NCBI GenBank assembly: GCA_012269805.1
Contig: JAAXJP010000478.1
Span: 1,197 to 9,769, forward strand
Source of the DNA: Rubrivirga sp.
GTDB lineage: Bacteria; Bacteroidota; Rhodothermia; Rhodothermales; Rubricoccaceae
Direction of reading: 5' to 3'
DNA length: 8,573 nucleotides
The notes under the pieces: generated by a model
Databases searched by the model: none
What the model was told of the DNA's origin: nothing
What the model saw: only the letters and a program-made list of their open reading frames with translations
Position numbers and translations under genes: made by a program
Shown: piece by piece, positions 5,957-8,573 of the stretch
Position numbering within the stretch: position 1 is the stretch's first letter
How the letters are laid out: every line of letters starts with the position of its first letter

Positions 5957-8573
5957 CTACGCGGTCTCCAGCTCGCCGGCCATGTAGTCGCGGAGGACGT
6001 AGTTGAGGATCCCGCCGTGGCGGTAGTACTCGACCTCGATCGGCGTGTTGAGCGCGACCGTCACGTCGAACGCGACCGTCGAGCCGTCGTCCTTCGTGGC
6101 CGTGACGGTGAGCGTCTGGCCTGGACGGACGTCGTCGTCGACGGGGATGTCGAACGTCTCGAAGCCGGTGAGCCCGTGCGTGTCGAGGCTCTCGCCGTCC
6201 TGGAACAGGAGCGGGAGGACGCCCATCCCGACGAGGTTCGACCGGTGGATCCGCTCGAAGCTCTTGGCCACGACGGCCTCGATGCCGAGGAGGAGCGTCC
6301 CCTTCGCGGCCCAGTCGCGCGACGAGCCCATCCCGTAGTCGACGCCGGCGAACACGACGAGCGGCGTGTCCTCGGCGGCGTACTCCTGGGCGGCGTCGTA
6401 GATGTACATCTGCTCGCCGTCCTTCATCGTCCAGCCGCCCTCCGTGCCCGGGGCGAGCTGGTTGCGGAGGCGAATGTTGCCGAACGTCCCCCGCGTCATC
6501 ACGCGGTCGTTGCCGCGGCGCGAGCCGAACGAGTTGAAGTCCTTCGGCTCGACGCCGTGCTCCTGGAGGTACTGCCCGGCCGGCTCGCCCTTGGGGATGG
6601 CGCCCGCGGGCGAGATGTGGTCGGTCGTGGTCGAGTCGCCGGCCTTGACGAGCGTCTTGGCGCCGCGGATCGGCTCGATCGCCGGGACCTCGGGCGTGAC
6701 GTCGAGGAAAAACGGCGGCTCCTGGATGTAGGTCGAGTCGTCGCTCCAGTCGTAGACGGCGCCCTCCGACGTGTCGATGGCGTTCCAGCGCGGGTTCGAG
6801 TCCTCGATCCCCTCGTAGAGCTCCTCGAACTGCTCGCGCGTCACGGCCTGGTTGATGGCGTCGAGGATCTCCTGCTGCGACGGCCAGAGGTCCTTGAGGT
6901 AGACGTCGTTGCCGTCCTGGTCCTGCCCGATCACATCGTTCTGGAGGTCGATGTCGACCGTCCCGGCGAGGGCGTAGGCCACGACGAGCGGCGGGGAGGC
7001 GAGGTAGTTGGCCTTGACGAGCGCGTGGATCCGGCCCTCGAAGTTCCGGTTGCCGCTCAGCACGCCGGCCACGACGAGGTCGCCGTCGGTGACGGCCTCG
7101 GCGACCGGCTCCGGGAGCGGGCCCGAGTTGCCGATGCACGTCGTGCACCCGTAGCCGACGAGGTTGTACCCGATCTGGTCGAGGTAGTCCTGGAGCCCGG
7201 CCTTCTCGAGGTAGGCCGTCACGACGCGACTGCCCGGGGCCAGCGACGTCTTGACGTAGGGCGGGACGGTCATCCCGCGCTCGACGGCCTTCTTGGCCAG
7301 CAGCCCGGCCGCGAGCATGACGCTCGGGTTCGAGGTGTTCGTGCAGCTCGTGATCGCCGCGATGACCACGTCGCCGTGCTTGAGGTCGAGCTCGTTGCCC
7401 TCCTCGTCCTTGTACTTCCCGGTGTTGCCGAGCGCGCTCTCGTCGAGCCCGAAGCCCTGGGGGCTGGCGGGCCGCGTCAGCGACTCCTTGAACTCACGCT
7501 GGACGTCGCCGAGCACGATCCGGTCCTGCGGGCGCTTCGGCCCCGACATCGACGGCTCGACGTCGCCGAGGTCGAGCTCGAGGACGGCCTCGAACTCGGG
7601 GTCCGGCGTGTCGTCGGTGCGGAAGAGGCCCTGGGCCTTGCAGTAGGCCTCGACGAGCTCGACGGTCGCCGCGTCGCGGTTCGTCCGGCGGAGGTAGTCG
7701 AGCGTCTCGTCGTCGATGGGGAAGAAGCCCATCGTGGCCCCGTACTCCGGCGCCATGTTGGCGATCGTCGCGCGGTCCGGGAGGCTCATGCTCGAGAGCC
7801 CGGTCCCAAAGAACTCGACGAACTTGCCGACGACGCCGTGGGCCCGGAGCATCTGGGTGACGGTCAGCGTGAGGTCGGTGGCGGTCACACCCTCCTTGAG
7901 CTTCCCCTTGAGCCGGAAGCCGACGACCTTCGGCATGAGCATGTAGATCGGCTGGCCGAGCATGGCCGCCTCGGCCTCGATCCCGCCGACGCCCCACCCG
8001 AGCACGCCGAGCCCGTTGATCATCGTCGTGTGCGAGTCGGTCCCCACGAGCGAGTCGGGGTAGGCGACGGGGATGCCCTCATCGCTGGGCGAGGTCCAGA
8101 CGCCCTTGGCGATGTACTCCAGGTTGACCTGGTGGCAGATCCCGCGCTCCGGCGGGACGACCGAGAAGTTGTCGAACGCCTTCGAGCCCCACCGGAGGAA
8201 CTCGTAGCGCTCGGCGTTCCGCTGGAACTCGATGTCGGCGTTGATCTGGAACGCCTGCGGGAGCGCGAAGCTGTCGACCTGGACCGAGTGGTCGATGACG
8301 AGGTCGACGGGCACGCGCGGGTTGATGGCCTCGGGGTCGCCACCGTTGCGGGCCATCGCGCTGCGGAGCGCCGCGAGGTCGACGACGGCCGGGACGCCCG
8401 TGAAGTCCTGGAGCAGCACGCGGGCCGGCGTGAACGGGACCTCGACCTCGGCCGGCGACGCGGGGTCGTAGGTCGCGAGGTTCCGGACGTCGTCCTCGCC
8501 GACGGGCCCGGCGGCGTCCTCCTGGCGGAGGGCGTTCTCGAGGAGGACCTTGATCGAGAACGGGAGCTTGCTG
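5957..8573 (-). CDS. acnA: Aconitate hydratase A (aconitase), N-terminus beyond the right edge
   Basis: 871 residues are visible, from the codon at 8572-8570 to TAG 5959-5957. It isomerises citrate to isocitrate via cis-aconitate in the cytoplasmic TCA cycle, using a [4Fe-4S] cluster. The cluster ligands are C410 (in [11 protein letters not shown]), C476 and C479 (in [13 protein letters not shown]), spaced 66 and 3 apart as in AcnA/IRP1 proteins. Other hallmarks are [12 protein letters not shown] at 55-66, [52 protein letters not shown] (read as two adjoining motifs) and [11 protein letters not shown] in the C-terminal swivelling domain. The frame continues upstream of the GTG at 8419 with [17 protein letters not shown], which is aconitase sequence, so that GTG is internal. 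By comparison with E. coli AcnA, about 35 residues are missing. All three ligands are intact and no frameshift is seen. A strong terminator follows 23 bases downstream. Confidence 0.98.
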   Translation of the reverse strand, partial: SKLPFSIKVLLENALRQEDAAGPVGEDDVRNLATYDPASPAEVEVPFTPARVLLQDFTGVPAVVDLAALRSAMARNGGDPEAINPRVPVDLVIDHSVQVDSFALPQAFQINADIEFQRNAERYEFLRWGSKAFDNFSVVPPERGICHQVNLEYIAKGVWTSPSDEGIPVAYPDSLVGTDSHTTMINGLGVLGWGVGGIEAEAAMLGQPIYMLMPKVVGFRLKGKLKEGVTATDLTLTVTQMLRAHGVVGKFVEFFGTGLSSMSLPDRATIANMAPEYGATMGFFPIDDETLDYLRRTNRDAATVELVEAYCKAQGLFRTDDTPDPEFEAVLELDLGDVEPSMSGPKRPQDRIVLGDVQREFKESLTRPASPQGFGLDESALGNTGKYKDEEGNELDLKHGDVVIAAITSCTNTSNPSVMLAAGLLAKKAVERGMTVPPYVKTSLAPGSRVVTAYLEKAGLQDYLDQIGYNLVGYGCTTCIGNSGPLPEPVAEAVTDGDLVVAGVLSGNRNFEGRIHALVKANYLASPPLVVAYALAGTVDIDLQNDVIGQDQDGNDVYLKDLWPSQQEILDAINQAVTREQFEELYEGIEDSNPRWNAIDTSEGAVYDWSDDSTYIQEPPFFLDVTPEVPAIEPIRGAKTLVKAGDSTTTDHISPAGAIPKGEPAGQYLQEHGVEPKDFNSFGSRRGNDRVMTRGTFGNIRLRNQLAPGTEGGWTMKDGEQMYIYDAAQEYAAEDTPLVVFAGVDYGMGSSRDWAAKGTLLLGIEAVVAKSFERIHRSNLVGMGVLPLLFQDGESLDTHGLTGFETFDIPVDDDVRPGQTLTVTATKDDGSTVAFDVTVALNTPIEVEYYRHGGILNYVLRDYMAGELETA

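Noticed and set aside
8417..8419. GTG at 8419 as the start of aconitase
   Set aside because: The frame remains open to the window edge and reads aconitase sequence ([17 protein letters not shown]), so the GTG is an internal Val codon and the gene is merely cut by the edge.
1..8573. CRISPR array, tRNA, rRNA, insertion sequence or phage genes
   Set aside because: No spaced direct repeats, tRNA-like cloverleaf, transposase motif or terminal inverted repeats were seen; base and codon use is uniform across the window.

Overview
The window is very GC-rich DNA packed with genes. Codon choice is strongly skewed (CTC for Leu, ACG for Thr, GTC for Val, GAC/GAG), and none of the starts that can be examined has a well-placed Shine-Dalgarno sequence. 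This fits a high-GC member of the Bacteroidota/Rhodothermota side of the tree (a Rubricoccus/Rubrivirga- or Salinibacter-like marine bacterium). That assignment is inference from composition, not from a marker gene. No rRNA, tRNA, CRISPR array, insertion sequence or phage gene was seen.

Left part, plus strand (1-737): two small, probably exported proteins lie in tandem with overlapping stop and start codons. They are diverged paralogues with the same WTG...RLRF...CDL...GxC pattern; the first is cut by the window edge. Facing them, 16 bases away, is a minus-strand gene (754-1881) for an alanine-rich, mostly helical protein of no recognised family.

Centre (1882-4222): a 155-base divergent intergenic region leads into a two-gene operon. 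The first gene encodes a radical SAM protein of the 'putative DNA modification/repair' family, with six N-terminal cysteines, a C-terminal helix-hairpin-helix and a tail matching the sliding-clamp-binding consensus. The second, overlapping by ATGA, encodes its usual partner, a DUF4130-type putative DNA metabolism protein. In many genomes this partner is fused or adjacent to a uracil-DNA-glycosylase-like (UdgX) domain; here that domain is absent. This pair is the least understood and most interesting part of the window.

Right part, minus strand (4219-8573): in order of transcription these are aconitase A (acnA, missing only its N-terminus beyond the right edge), a strong intrinsic terminator with a UUCG-capped hairpin, a RimJ/RimL-type GNAT acetyltransferase, and an AI-2E/PerM-family membrane protein. 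The last of these ends tail-to-tail with the DUF4130 gene on a shared CTAG. Aconitase is a housekeeping TCA enzyme. The acetyltransferase and membrane protein are spaced like a small operon but have no obvious functional link.
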